Below are positions 48,147-59,823 of a DNA stretch of 64,000 nucleotides, one piece after another (the first letter of the stretch is position 1; the number at the start of each line of letters is the position of its first letter). Source of the DNA: Conoideocrella luteorostrata (taxonomy: Eukaryota; Ascomycota; Sordariomycetes; Hypocreales; Clavicipitaceae); NCBI GenBank assembly GCA_032433595.1, contig JASWJB010000048.1, positions 62,001 through 126,000 of the forward strand. The letters are read 5' to 3'. Made by a program: the position numbers and the translations under genes. The notes under the pieces are model-generated. The model ran no database searches and was not told where the DNA came from. It saw only the letters and a list, made by a program, of their open reading frames with translations.

Positions 48147-49197
48147 GGAAAGTATTATAGCCCAGCTATTCCTTCTAAGCGTATTAATATGATAAATGGC
48201 GGGCTGCTATTTTATTCCAAGCCGTTAAAGACTACAGAATCCCTACTAAAATATTATATAACCTCTTCTGGGAAAAATAAGACGGCGCCTTCTACTGAGC
48301 CGTGGTGTGGCAGTAACGCCTGGTTTTATTTCAGTATATGGAAGAATTACCTTGAACAGAAGAAATACTCTAACAGCACTAGCAGCTATGAAAGTTGTAT
48401 GCATGACCGGCTCCCCCCTGACATGCCACGCCCACATCCCTTTTTAAGGTGAGGCAGCCTGAAATTCAGATCAGTTCTACTATGCTCTATCAAGCTATCC
48501 GGCTAGAGTACTGTAATGTTTTCTTTTGCTTGTCTAAACTAAGGTGATGTTAAGAATCATCAATGCGGTGGAAGCTGGAGCTATTGATGCTGACGAAGAC
48601 GAAGACGTTTTTATAGGTAGAATTAAAGGGTAAATGAAGATCCGGTTTGTTAGTTTTCTTGCCAAGAACTACCTAATGTCCAGAATTATCCGATTTCCAG
48701 AATTACCCGATGTAAGCTTACGATGATGAATTTGGTGACGAGGTCTAGCTAGAACTAAAGTATAAGAAGAGGTCTAATTCCTCGTCAAATTAGCTAGAAT
48801 ACAGGGACAATTCTACTGCTTAGATCTTCCATAGCTGCTCATTTGGGTACAGTAATGGTTTGTACTCTTTCCTCCTACAGTTTCCTAGCCATGTGCTTCG
48901 TCTCCTGGGGCCATAGCAGCCGTGCCTGATCGGTCCATGTACGAAGTAGCTCCAACGCGAAACTCGATTCAGGATTGCCAGAGCACGGTACGCCAGCATG
49001 TTTCCAGTTTCGAGTAGTAATCGTTTAACTGTCCCACCCTAGGTTGATGTTGATCTTGTAAGATATCTGATATGTGTTCCATTTGTTGTTGACGATGCTA
49101 ATTCTAACTATGGAAACGGGGCTCTAGTGTACCAGTAGGCCGCACATCTGACGATTCTGATGGCAACATTAGGCTGCTATAGAGAAAAAAAAAAAAA
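48147..49197. other. intergenic with dispersed repeat
   Basis: A frame at 48189-48452 has no leader or known domain. It contains copy 2 of the ~100-bp element (48735-48842) and a poly-A tract of 12 at 49185-49197. Confidence 0.4.
48735..48842 (+). repeat. dispersed ~100-bp element, copy 2
   Basis: Contains GTCTAGCTAGAACT, AGCTAGAATACAGGGACAAT and TTCCATAGCTGCTCATTT, aligned with the copies at 25608 and 53022. Confidence 0.5.
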
Positions 49198-49300
49198 CTA
49201 TTCTTGAGTGTTTTCTTGAGTTTTTTCTTGAGTTTTTTCTTGAGGGTTTTCTTGACCTTTCGCTTGACCTTTCGCTTGACCTTTCGCTTGACCGTTTCCT
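49198..49300. repeat. coding simple-sequence repeats in protease tail
   Basis: Two tandem tracts: a TTTTCTTGAG-like 15-bp unit (about 49201-49255) and a 12-bp CTTGACCTTTCG unit (about 49250-49295). They encode the TQEK- and GQAK-type repeats. Confidence 0.85.
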
Positions 49301-50200
49301 TCACCCATTTCTTCAGTAATAAAAGGAATATAATTAGACACTTTGGTGTACGCGCCCCCATCCCCGCATCCCCCCATTCCATATGACACTATGCCTTGTA
49401 GTTGTTTTGAAAGCTTATCAATAATAGGGCCTCCACTATCTCCAGAGCATGCATCCTTTTGTTCTTCTGGCGACCCAGCGCAAAACATGTTTTTAGTCCA
49501 TTTGTTGCCTTTCTGACATACACGGTCTGGAAGCACAGAAACAGTTACTTTCTGAAGTTCCCTTGCGGCGCCTTTTTGGTCATCCAAGGCTCCCCTAAAT
49601 GCAATTAGCCTATAATATAAGAATTTTCATGCTTATGCATGCATAGCTTACCAGCCTGCAACCAACAGCTTAGCACCAACAGCAAGATTCGACTCTGGCT
49701 CAGGCAAGGTAGCATAGTGAATTACACTGCCTTCCTTAATTGGGGTTGATAATTTCACGATAGCGATATCATTATCAGCGGTACGCGGGTCATATTGAGG
49801 GTGAATTTTGTATGAAGAAATGCGCGAATGTGTCGTATTCTCAATCTTATCCATTTGACTCTAAGAAATCAATTAGATTAAGACATTAAAGGTAGTGAAA
49901 GAATTAGCTTCGCATAAAGCTTAAGGCACTAAAAATAAAATTGAATCTTACCAGGAAACCAGCTTTGACCATGATATTTGAGGTGTCCTTACTACCTTCG
50001 AAGCAATGAGCTGCTGTGAGAATAGCATGCTCGTTCAGCAAGGAGCCTCCGCAAAACCAGCCATCGTCGCCCTCAAAAAAACTAACAATAAAGGGGACGT
50101 CGCCAAGCTGAGCTGCTTCTCCGTTCTTAATGCCCACCTTTGGTGCTGCATTTGAGAAGGCGAAAAGTGTTAGAACTACAAAGGTAAGCTTTTGCGCCAT
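49198..50200 (-). CDS. trypsin-like serine protease (S1) with low-complexity tail
   Basis: Three exons, 49952-50200, 49652-49860 and 49198-49594, with in-phase GTAAGA/GTAAGC introns, give 284 residues. ATG at 50200 starts a signal peptide (MAQKLTFVVLTLFAFSNA). The chymotrypsin fold shows the triad: His in LTAAHCFEG, Asp in DNDIAIVKL, Ser in DACSGDSGGPII, with three paired-Cys landmarks. It is secreted and expected to cleave after Lys/Arg (Asp in the DACSGDSGG specificity position). The mature start is probably GIKNGEAAQ, where IVGG-type activation would occur. Unusual: after the natural S1 end (YIPFITEEM) there is a ~37-residue hydrophilic tail of GQAK x3 and EKTQ/ENTQ repeats encoded by simple-sequence DNA; such tails are rare in S1 proteases. 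Confidence 0.9.
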
Positions 50201-53200
50201 TTGGAAAGAGTGCAATAAAAATAATTTAGGTTGAACGATTTTGGGTTTTTCTTCTGAAGAATGAATGAATTTGAAAGAGTTAGTTGGTTATGAAGAAGAT
50301 GCTTGGTCTTCTTCAGAGTCTTTATATGTATGCTCTATGAGAGGACGAGCTCTACATGTGTATAATCTTTGCGCAAGTCTTGCACCTGATAAACCTGCAA
50401 ATTTTACTACCGCTAGGTGTCTCTTATTTTCACTCAAGTTACATCTTGCAGGCAGTGGCGCAACAAGGGCTTTCCGTATTAACGACACGGAACCTGTAGG
50501 CGTCAGGTCTAAACAGTTACAGGATGACTTCACTTACCCTTATTTGAGGACATGCTGAACCGGGCAAATCTAGACAGCTTAATTCCACCATTTTTTAACG
50601 CCCATATTACACAGAACCAATGCCATTCCAGCAATTAACCGCGCTACTCCTGATTATTGCAGGGGTCCGACCCGCTAGATGCTTTCCGCACAAATCATGT
50701 CCTAGCAAAAAAGACTGTTACTCAGTAACCTAGCGGCTAAGCCCAAGATCTTCGGGCTTAGCGACATGGCTAGCGATCTAGACACCTTGCCGTGAGCCGG
50801 CAGGTTCCACAAGCTCTTCAGCACACCATCTACCTCTATCTCTATTTCCGCCACATTTCCTAGTCTTGATGGACTATCAGATCACTCGCAAGAGAAAGAA
50901 AAAATGAAATGGTGAGATAGATATAATCTATAGGTCGGGCTGCAAATACATGGAAATAAAGACCTATAATAGTCGTACAGGCGCGCGTGCGCCCTTGTCG
51001 CTGCCTGTTGTGTGCGATGTAGCTGAGCCGTGGCGCGTACGACAAAATCAGTCGCAACACAACAGCGCCTGGATCACAGCACATGTGCTGTGATTGGAGC
51101 GACCTGTACGACTCCGAGGCATCTCCAGATAGAATTCCAGCGGGATTTCCCATGCTGCCTCACGTTTACTTTCAAAAACCCGCGTCGGACGAACCGTGCA
51201 CTGTAATTGGCCGCGGCATATGAGCGACAGAAGGTTACAAGCTATTGCCAGATAACAGCGCCGACACTGAGTCATGAGCGCGTTTCGTGCAGACTTGTGT
51301 TGTAAGGTGCCGCAGCTGCTTTTACTCTGGGCTACAACGCCACGGCATCGAGCAGTCCGGCCAAGCTGTGCCCAATGCAGCACACCAAGACTGCGGCGAT
51401 TACTCGTGCGGTTAGGTCTGGTGCATACATGGCCTCAAACTTGACGAATATCGAGAAGAGCGACATCAAATGAGCCACATCGAGTCATCCATGTTCGCGC
51501 GTTAGGACGTAAGACAAATATTGTTTATAGCGCAGCCATTACAGTCGGCGAGCTCCTCGTGCCGTCGCATCGCATCTCTCAATCCACAACTCTGTTTCTT
51601 TCCGTCTTTTTAAACTTTCTTCCTGGCTGCTTCGAGAACGCCTGCTAGTTAATGACCGGGAAGAAGTTTGTTAGTTGGCAGCGTGTTTCAGGAAAAAAGT
51701 GTGGGTCCGACAGCCGGCAACCTTCCGCGAATAGCGAAGAACCCACATGGGTTCGGTATATAACTGAACGGTTAAAAAAGCCGGTCCAGTGATGAAGCGC
51801 GCATCTGAAACTGTGCCGAGTCCATCTCGCCTATCGCTTGGCCGGCTTTGACCCGGAGCCGGCTTGTTGCCAAAGACGATGATGCAGTTACATGGGTCCA
51901 AACCGTTCATTTAAATGCCAGTCAGTGGGCCACAACGTGGCCAACGCGCTACTAACAACAAGAGTCACTTGTTTAAGCTCAGCGTGAAGCGGCATGAAGA
52001 AAATGTAAATAATGGCCGGGCTGCCTACTTGGTCAAATGAGCTATTCTCATTGGAGCTTCACACTCGGAGGAAGCCCCCGGGCTGCTAGAGCGTTTAAAA
52101 CGAAAAAAAAATTTTACATGACTATTTCATCTAATTAAAAGGCTACACGCTCAAAGAAAAGTTATCTAAGAGAGCTGGATCAGATGCGAACGAACCCATC
52201 AATGTACCATTATACCTACATGTTTTGGCAAACAAAAGCGCTGGCCAGGGGGCACCTGGTGTAAGTAAATTTCCGGTCAAACAAGTATAGTCAGGACTTT
52301 TACTCGCTAGTAACTACTACGGCAAGGACAATAAAGTCGGCCTTACATTAAATGAACTGAGTGCTGCCCCTAAAAATGCAGGTGTACCATTTTAACATCG
52401 GAATACAATTCGCTTCGTCAACGCAGCATGGGCTGCTAATGAGTACACTTATAATGAGGAGGCTATAGAAAAAAAGCATCCGCAAAGGAGGCAAGGATAC
52501 ACTACATATAAACTTTATTGATCGTAGGAGAAGCGGTGATGTCAACGGAAGGGCTACTTCCCCTGAGTATCTTGCAATACAGTAGTGGACCGGGACACGA
52601 CGGTATACAAATCCGCCGTGGCTCTCTGCAACTTGTCAGATAGCATATGGGCGAAAAGGAACGAAAGATAGAGGCCATCGACGCGCTACACACTCACCGG
52701 ATTCCTCTGTATGCATTTCCTTTCTGGAATTGTTTCCTTCCCTACTCTTCGGCCTATAGGATTTGCGAGGCCAAAGGCCGCAAGTCACAGACAAGATTTT
52801 CGTCTGATAGACGCGTGTCTAGCAGGAGGCTTCTGACATTCGATTTGAACTCACTATGTTGGTAGAAGAACATGAGAATTGATATAGCAATACTGTCAGG
52901 CATGCTGGTGTTGTCGTTCGTCTTAAGTGCCTCGGCGATTCCGGATGTCACAGAATATCGTGTATTCTGCAACCGTCACAGAACATGGTAAATTCCGTTA
53001 TCGCCGATATTCCTATTAGTCAGACTAGCTAGAATTTATCTATAAAGACGACTAGTTTCCTCGCTCAAAATAGGTAGAAGACAAGGACAATTCCACTCAT
53101 CAGACATCCATAGCTGCTGATTTATGACACCGGAACTGCCACAATCCGGAATGAGTATGCTCACATGGCACGAATGGAGCACTTTTTCTGATGACTGGGA

Positions 53201-53601
53201 AACTGATAGGGACACACAGTTGAATGTGGTACTATCATGGCTCTAAAGCACCATCATAGGAAGCTGCATGAATATTTCAATTGTGCAGCTAAGGTAATGC
53301 TGCCATCCTCGCATGAAAGGCATGAATCTCGAATGCTGCATGCTACGATTCGTAGGGTTCTTTTTCTCGGTTTCATTTCCCTAGGAGTCAAAGATGAAGC
53401 CCACGTGCCCCCGGAAATATTCCTTTCCTCGGCACGCTCATAACGCAATCAAGATTTTTTATCTGTTTGTGACTTTGCGTCGGGATCTCCTCAAGCGTCA
53501 CCAATCGTCACATATACAGGGCAAACAAAACATGAGGGAACGTGACAAGGGCAAAAATGCTTCAAGAAGCAAGAGCTCTACGATTAACATATGAGCAGAC
53601 A
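50201..53601. other. long gene-poor stretch
   Basis: No gene supported over 3.4 kb. Short frames (50265-50558, 51048-51383, 52346-52972) overlap on both strands without domains. It holds copy 3 of the ~100-bp element (53022-53123). Confidence 0.4.
53022..53123 (+). repeat. dispersed ~100-bp element, copy 3
   Basis: Contains GACTAGCTAGAATTTATCTA, AGGACAATTCCACTCATCAG and CATCCATAGCTGCTG, matching the copies at 25608 and 48735. Confidence 0.5.
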
Positions 53602-53736
53602 TAGAGCGCGTTGCGCACAAATATCCCGCAGCATGTAATCGACAAAGGAAGATTAATATTAGCTGCTAGCCAGAGCGCTTTGCGCACCAATATCCCAAGT
53701 ATATAATCAACAAAAGAAGATCAGTGTTAGCTAGCC
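53602..53736. repeat. two-copy ~67-bp tandem duplication
   Basis: AGAGCGCGTTGCGCACAAAT...GCTAGCC at 53602-53670 is followed by AGAGCGCTTTGCGCACCAAT...GCTAGCC to 53736, about 85% alike. Each unit holds a GCGC-TTGCGC dyad. It lies just past the 3' end of the hydrolase gene. Confidence 0.75.
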
Positions 53737-53832
53737 GGGGGCATCGACGAAGAAAATTGGAGGCAGGCCACTATAAGCATTGAATATGCGGTGCTATGGG
53801 CTCGGTGGAGAACAGAACAAGCAGGACGCGTT

Positions 53833-54694
53833 CTAGTCTGCAATCTTCTTTATAATTTCCGTAATTTCATTTGTCGCCGTCAAGTTCGGGCAATGCGTGG
53901 TGTCTAGCTCGTAGGACTCAACCGGTCGGCCGTTTCCCTCCAAACAAGCCACCATGCTCTTCTGATAGTCCAAAGGTATCGTCATGTCGAGCTTCGTGTA
54001 GACGTACGTAACTGGTATGTCTCTCCAGGAGCACTGCGAAATTGCGTCGTACATGCACCGACCGTTCCATCGATGCAGTGTATTCAAGTAGGCTTCTGTC
54101 TCCTCCTTGCTCGCCCCCGCGTCGCCAATGAACTGCATCGCAGGGTCGCGGCAAACCACTGTCATGTCTTCGGCAAAGTCCAGGGCAAGCGGTATAAGCG
54201 CTTCGTCACCCATGGCCTTGATCTGGCCGATCACTGCGGATGGAATACGTCAGTATCAAGCGACACGACACCTTGTTTACCGCGACCAGTTCCCAAGGTG
54301 GCACACATGAAACGGTTCTCTTACCAGATCCGCCTTCAAGAAGGGCAAAGGCGCACATGAAGACGATGCGGATGACACCTCCAGGAAGGCGCTTTCGGGA
54401 TCGAGTCTCCCATCCCAGATCCGTCAACGAGTTACTGGCAACCTGTCCGCCGTACGAGTGCGCAAGTGCGATTACCCGACGGCCATCCTCGACAAGCTTT
54501 GTGACATATGCGCGCATGCTTTTTGTGTCTTCAGCTAAACCAAAAGCACCCTGCCGCTGGTTGACCATGGATGGGTTGCCGGGGCGGTGGACATCATAAC
54601 CCGCATCCCCAAGTCCCCGGGCGAGCTTCGCATAACTCTCCGGAGTGTGCCAGCCACCTCCGATAATGACAACGGCAACCTTTTCCACAGACAT
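53833..54694 (-). CDS. alpha/beta hydrolase (esterase-like)
   Basis: Two exons, 54325-54694 and 53833-54233, spliced by GTAAGA...CGCAG, give 256 residues. Family: AB-hydrolase_6, as in plant salicylate esterase-like and bacterial EstC-type enzymes. Visible: opening strand VAVVIIGGGWHTPESY, nucleophile elbow ALAHSYGGQVAS (Ser), acidic region TYVYTKLDMTIPLDYQ and His in ELDTTHCPNL. No signal peptide, so it is probably intracellular. It should hydrolyse a small ester or related substrate; identity unknown. The start ATG at 54694 directly precedes the first beta strand. It is tail-to-head with the PTH11-like receptor on the same strand, 287 bases apart; a functional link is not shown. Confidence 0.88.
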
Positions 54695-54981
54695 GATGAT
54701 ACTGTAGTGAGAGAGAACGGGGATTTTTTTGAGTTCAAAGAAGCGTTTGCAGCGTTCTGTCGATAGGCTTTAGTAGGCAGGGAACATGCGTTTTGTGAAT
54801 GAATAGATCGCTCATCAAAAATAAACTTCCCCCGCATCTCCACACTTAATTCGACAAGACCCTGGAATCATGACTCGCACGATGGTTGATTATGCTAATT
54901 AATGGAACATGTGATTCACATGTTATTTTGGCACAAGCCCCGCTTCGCAAACTTTAAAACAGCTCAGAAATAATTGCATTT

Positions 54982-56646
54982 CTATGTATACCTCGTCAAC
55001 TGTGCCTCCGAGTCGTTATCCCCGGCGCGCAAGACTGCTTCCAACTCAAATTGCCGTTTGCCACGGTCGCCAACCGGAGGATGCTTGGAAGCTGCCGAGG
55101 TGGCAGCTGAGGGGGCAGATGAGTGGGCAGTTGAGCCTTGCGTGCGACTTTTGATATAATCACTCAGGAAGGAAACTAATTTGGCGGGGAAAGTTCTACA
55201 CTGGACGACTGAACTGCAGACAATGGCGGCAACAAGTTCGATAAGAGTCCACATTATGATATCGACATTGTCCCCTGAAATACACAAAATCAGCGTCAGC
55301 GGTCGTGTCAGCCGTACGTAGCCGTAATCAGACCACTCACACGTAGAGTCAACAGTTTTGGCCAAAATCAAGACATATTTGACGCGGACAATGCTTGCGA
55401 TGAAGGTGCTAAACTCAGTTAGCCAATAGCTCCAAGGCCATAAATCGGATCGGCGACCTTACAGTGACCCAATACCGAGCAAGCATGCAATACAAACACG
55501 TCTCGCTGTGCTCATCTGCAGCTTCCACAAGCTAGGGACAGGGAGAGCTATCAATATGATGTCATCGACAATGCTTAACCCGGCCCAAGTAAGCCCCGTC
55601 GCCGCAGAATTCATACACGAGGCGCGTGGGTCGTGGGTCCAGGCTGCAGATGCCGGTATGCACTGAAAGGCAACAGGAAATATAAAAGCAAGGGCTTTCA
55701 CAACGAGAAATATAATGCCGTATCGTACTATCAGCCGGAACTTCTCTGACTCAAATATCCGACCGTACAGGAGCAGGATGGAGGCTTTGACCAAGGTAAG
55801 GCCAGGGAGGTAGCCAATCTCGGCAACATAAAAAAGCTTCTGCATGTTAGACAAGTTATCATGGAGATTATGTAGTTGCTCGTACAATTCTCAGCGGTAT
55901 CACCAGATGGGGCTGAAGGTCCCAATAATGCATCCCGTAGCCCAACTTGGCGCCTTGACAAAACAAGTCAGCCCTCTCTCCAATACAACGTAAACGTAAG
56001 GGTCGAAGGGCCAGTTACTCACTTGTCATGGCAATCGCGCTTGCCACTACAACCAGCACCTTCGACGATGTCCCTCCTTAGTACTTGTTCACAGAATACA
56101 CACCATAGATGCTCAGCGCAGTTCATCATACAACTCACCCCAGATACTACGGCACTCCAGTCGTCCCAACCCAAGCATCCCACCGAAGCCATTCTTGACC
56201 AGCATCTGAGCGACACGACCGGAACGACGAGGGCAATTGAAACCGCAGCAGTCATGATAATATCCATGCTTCGCGACGGTATTTGATAGCCGACACATGA
56301 CTCGGACTTGATATCGATCAAAGCTTCCCGACAAACGCTGTAAGAACCTTGGACAGCAACCTGCCGGTATTCAGAACTCACTCACCGAGCTGTTCAGAAA
56401 GGAGACACTGCCGCTGCGCACATGTCGATGCATTGGTGAGCAAGCTCGCACTGGCGCAAAAACAATCTCTCAGTAGCATGGGGCTCTTCGTAGAGCATAT
56501 TGACTGTACTATGCCATCGGAAAGACAAGACCGCTAGCATTTAGTTTAGTGCCATGTCCCCAGATTTGACTGGCATTTCGAGGGCCCAGAGTGGAACTCA
56601 CGATGCATAGAGGTGCTGTTGCGTAGGAGCTGCTTATCGAGTCCAT
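54982..56646 (-). CDS. CFEM-domain seven-transmembrane receptor (PTH11-like)
   Basis: Eight exons reconstructed in phase: 56602-56646, 56382-56533, 56139-56337, 56023-56059, 55904-55953, 55463-55839, 55341-55408 and 54982-55274, about 406 residues. The N-terminal CFEM module spans the first junctions (APLCIRSCLSDGIVQSIC, DCFCASASL, CAQRQCLLSEQ). Then come seven hydrophobic segments of the fungal rhodopsin/PTH11 type with family landmarks LGWDDW, YGMHYWDL, KLFYVAEIGYLPGLTLVKAS, FQCIPASAAW and VDDIILIALPVPSLWKL; the last membrane part is DNVDIIMWTLIELVAAIVCSS. A Ser/Ala-rich cytoplasmic tail ends at QLTRYT. In Magnaporthe, PTH11 senses surface cues for infection development; ligands are unknown for most members. 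The first exon lacks an obvious signal peptide, so an extra upstream exon is possible. Confidence 0.88.
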
Positions 56647-59600
56647 TTCGGCGCAGGCACTCCGTACGGCTATCGGGGATTCCAACTCATGCCGTGTTCA
56701 CCAGACGGTACGAGGAGAGTGCTCCTGCTTGGAGGGAGGAGGAAACCGAAAGATCTATTCGAAGCAAATACGACTCGAGATTGTCGCGAGGGCGTTACTG
56801 CGGAACCGCCTGTGTATATGTGCATTCGCGCCGCGTGCGGAGGGTTCCCGCCTGGACTTGTTCCCGCCCCGTCTTCTTCTCTGTGATGTGCCCTTCGTCG
56901 GCGCCACGATGGGGTCATGCCAGCTAGTCCATTGTGCAACGGCTTCCTAAATTTTGCAGAAATCAGGCATTACTTGCGGCTAGCGCGACGCTACAAGGAT
57001 CTGCGCTGCTGCCGTCGAGCCAGGCAGAGGTCCTAGCAACCAAGGGCACTCCATCGCCAATCAACTACTCCTCGACTCATGCTCCTAGCCGGAAACCGTT
57101 GGGGAAATGACAGGGTCATTGAAGGCCTTTTCGAAGGAAACCGCTCCCAGCCAGGTCCTGCCGCAACACCCGCTAGCAGCTGGGCAATTTCCCCAGTCCG
57201 CGCCGTCGACTGCTCCAGGCCGTTTCGTGTCCTCAGGGCTGGTCCGGCTGAAGGCACCTTGGCGTTGACTAAATTTCTGGCCAAAAACTACGGAGTATCC
57301 GAACTAATCATCGGCGTGAGAGCACGCACTAAGACCATCCGCTTCACTTGCGAAAAGCCTCACTTCCCGGCAGTCGCTGAGCCCTGACTCGCAACCCCCG
57401 CGTTGATCGTCAACCCAGCCACGTTCGTCCAATCTCACCGAGCAGCTCGAAAAAGATGGCCACGACTGCTTAATGCATGACCAAAGACACCCATGCTTTA
57501 TCGAGCAGGGCAGCCGGCATTCCAGGTGCTCCACGCTCCTTATCGTGGTCCTTATTGCCGAGTGACCCGCCCAGTCAATACTTCCCCTGCACAGCATGGG
57601 TCGTGCGTGGCATTTGCAGAATGATGTTGGGGTTTCCCACCGATGGTTTTCATGGGGCGAATAGTGCATCCACGCGGTGAGAGCATGAAGCTAGTGCAGC
57701 CTCGGTAATCCTCCGCCTGCGACCGTCCCCGCCTTGCAAATAAGCACGCGATTGTATCCTACAAGCCCTGTTTATCGCTACCGCCTCATTCAGGGGAGCC
57801 TTTGCCTGTTGAACAGCGATATGTACTCGGTAATTGTACGGAGTACTCCGTAATCCAAAGCAGAACCCCGAGGCTTGCCCGCCGCCACTGCCGCGATCCA
57901 CCACGGTGATCCACCGCCCGCCTGTGTCAAAAACCAACGGCACCACGTGTTGCGTGGGCCTGTTTGCTCTGGGCTGCTCCAGTCTTGGCTGCGGCGCTAA
58001 CTAGTTAACTAGTTCGTGCTCCGCTCTTGGGCATGATCGGGGCTCTGACCTCGAGAAAGTCTAAGTTCCGTCTCAATTAAATGAAAAAGAGCTAAAATTA
58101 TTATATTAATAAATCTAGTGTGGTCCTACGAGGGGTTGCATTTAACATTTGCGAAAGGAATACGGAGTAGCAATGCGCATGTACGTACAACAAGCTCCGT
58201 CTTGCACCTGTCTCGACGGGCGACTCGACAAGCTGCCTAAGGCAGGAAAGAATAAGCACTAAGCGTGAGGGGATTCGGAGGGTCTGTCAGGAGAAATTCT
58301 GCATCTGGCAAACCAAGGTTCATGAAGGCTTGTTACTGGCGCACATAAATGACAACATGTTATGAAAGATAGTTAATGCACTCTACTCAATGTCGCCGAC
58401 TGAGGCAAGAGAACAAGCTCCTTAAGCGCAACCTTCGAATAGCTCCCGTATGATCCGAATATGGCGCTTAATTGTAGGAAGCACAGGGGCTTCGGGTGAC
58501 GAGGGTATCGATACCGAAAGGTGAAGCAAAACAATGTGCAATACAATTCAATTCATTCGTGACTATCTAAAGGAGAGGAGAAGACGATGAAGAGTATCTA
58601 TGCCCGCAAGGTATATAAGAAGCGCGTCAGGGTTACCACGTGACGTGCCCGCGTGCCTTGACGGGATATTCCAACATCGTCATCTTCGAAGCCACAAGGG
58701 TTCTTTTGCTCGTTTACGAAATCAACGATCGGCAAGTACGGTAAGATTGTATCATTGTTTAAACAGAAGTTTGCCGAAGGATTGGCCCAATCTTCAAAGT
58801 CGGGTTTTAACTTTGGAGTCCATGGGAGAAGAGTATCCAAGGTATTGAAGAATAATAAATCTTCTTAAAATAGAGTAATTCCACTGGTTATTTTTTTATA
58901 GCTTCAGTGCTAAAGTAATCATCATAGAGCAGATTGCTTATGCTGCTATTATAATTAAGCTTCGCAATCAAGGGGTTCATGGCGGGGATCTCAGGCAGAA
59001 ATGCTCTGTCTATATTGCTGAGCCCGAGTTAACTAAGTTAACAATAAAGAAAGATGCTTCTATCCCAGTAAAGCAAGCGGGAGCAATCCAACCAGAAAAT
59101 AGTAAAGGATTAGAAAGAGATAGAGTATTTTGTATACGGTGTCTAGTTACCTTCTGGGGGCCTGCTTCGGTAACTGTGTTCGTGACTCAGAAATAAAAAG
59201 GGGTAAGAAGTTTATTTAAAGGAGCAGAACAGCTGGGCCTTTTTATATTCACTCGATAGGCAAGCCGGTCATTATGTCAGCATATTCCAAATACGAAAAC
59301 CTCCGCTGAACACAGAAGGGTTGCTGCAGTGTCTGCGTTCAGGGCAGGCAGGAGAGGGCTGACTGAGAGAGCAGACGAGCTGGTCGAGAGGAGGCGTTAT
59401 GGCCACTGGTGACTTGCACGGGTTTGCAGGATTACAGGGGGGTTTGCCAAAAAAATACAGGGGGCTGCAACGTTTTGCGTGACTACTACGAACTGCAACA
59501 CAAACGCGGAGTATTACAAACTGCAACACGATTGCGGACTGCAACACAACCACTGCCACGAATACCATCATACGGCGTCTGACTGCATGCAACACGCCGA

Positions 59601-59823
59601 CTGCGCAGTCTTCTCTGGTCTGCGCCTGCTCCTGCTGCCAGTCCCGCAAAGGCCGTCAGCCCTCTGCGGAAACGCCAGCATCCCCTGTGCCCCTTGCCTC
59701 AAGCAGCTTGAAGCACCCCGCGCATTCACAACAGTCCCTGACGCGCTGCGTTTCGATCCAATCCACGAAATACGCAAGGCTGAAGATGAAATATACATTG
59801 TCTGCTGAGCTGCCGAAGCAGGC
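56647..59823. other. long gene-poor stretch
   Basis: No gene supported. GC-rich frames at 56613-57946 overlap on both strands without domains. A perfect 16-bp palindrome TACGGAGTACTCCGTA lies at 57837-57852, with single motifs at 57289 and 58161. 58860-59220 is AT-rich. 59490-59550 repeats the 10-mer ACTGCAACAC three times. Confidence 0.4.
57837..57852. repeat. perfect palindrome of the TACTCCGTA motif
   Basis: TACGGAGTACTCCGTA reads identically on both strands and fuses two copies of a nonamer recurrent in intergenic DNA of this window. Confidence 0.9.

Noticed and set aside
48189..48452. Open frame downstream of the metalloprotease as its C-terminal domain
   Set aside because: M43B proteins end soon after the SGQ-x-x-RM motif, and no splice link was found.
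56613..56950. GC-rich plus-strand frames upstream of the PTH11-like gene
   Set aside because: They are antisense or overlapping frames in the receptor's promoter and first exon with no domain content.
59490..59560. ACTGCAACAC repeats as a CRISPR-like array
   Set aside because: Three irregular copies with different spacing in a eukaryote; simple low-complexity duplication.
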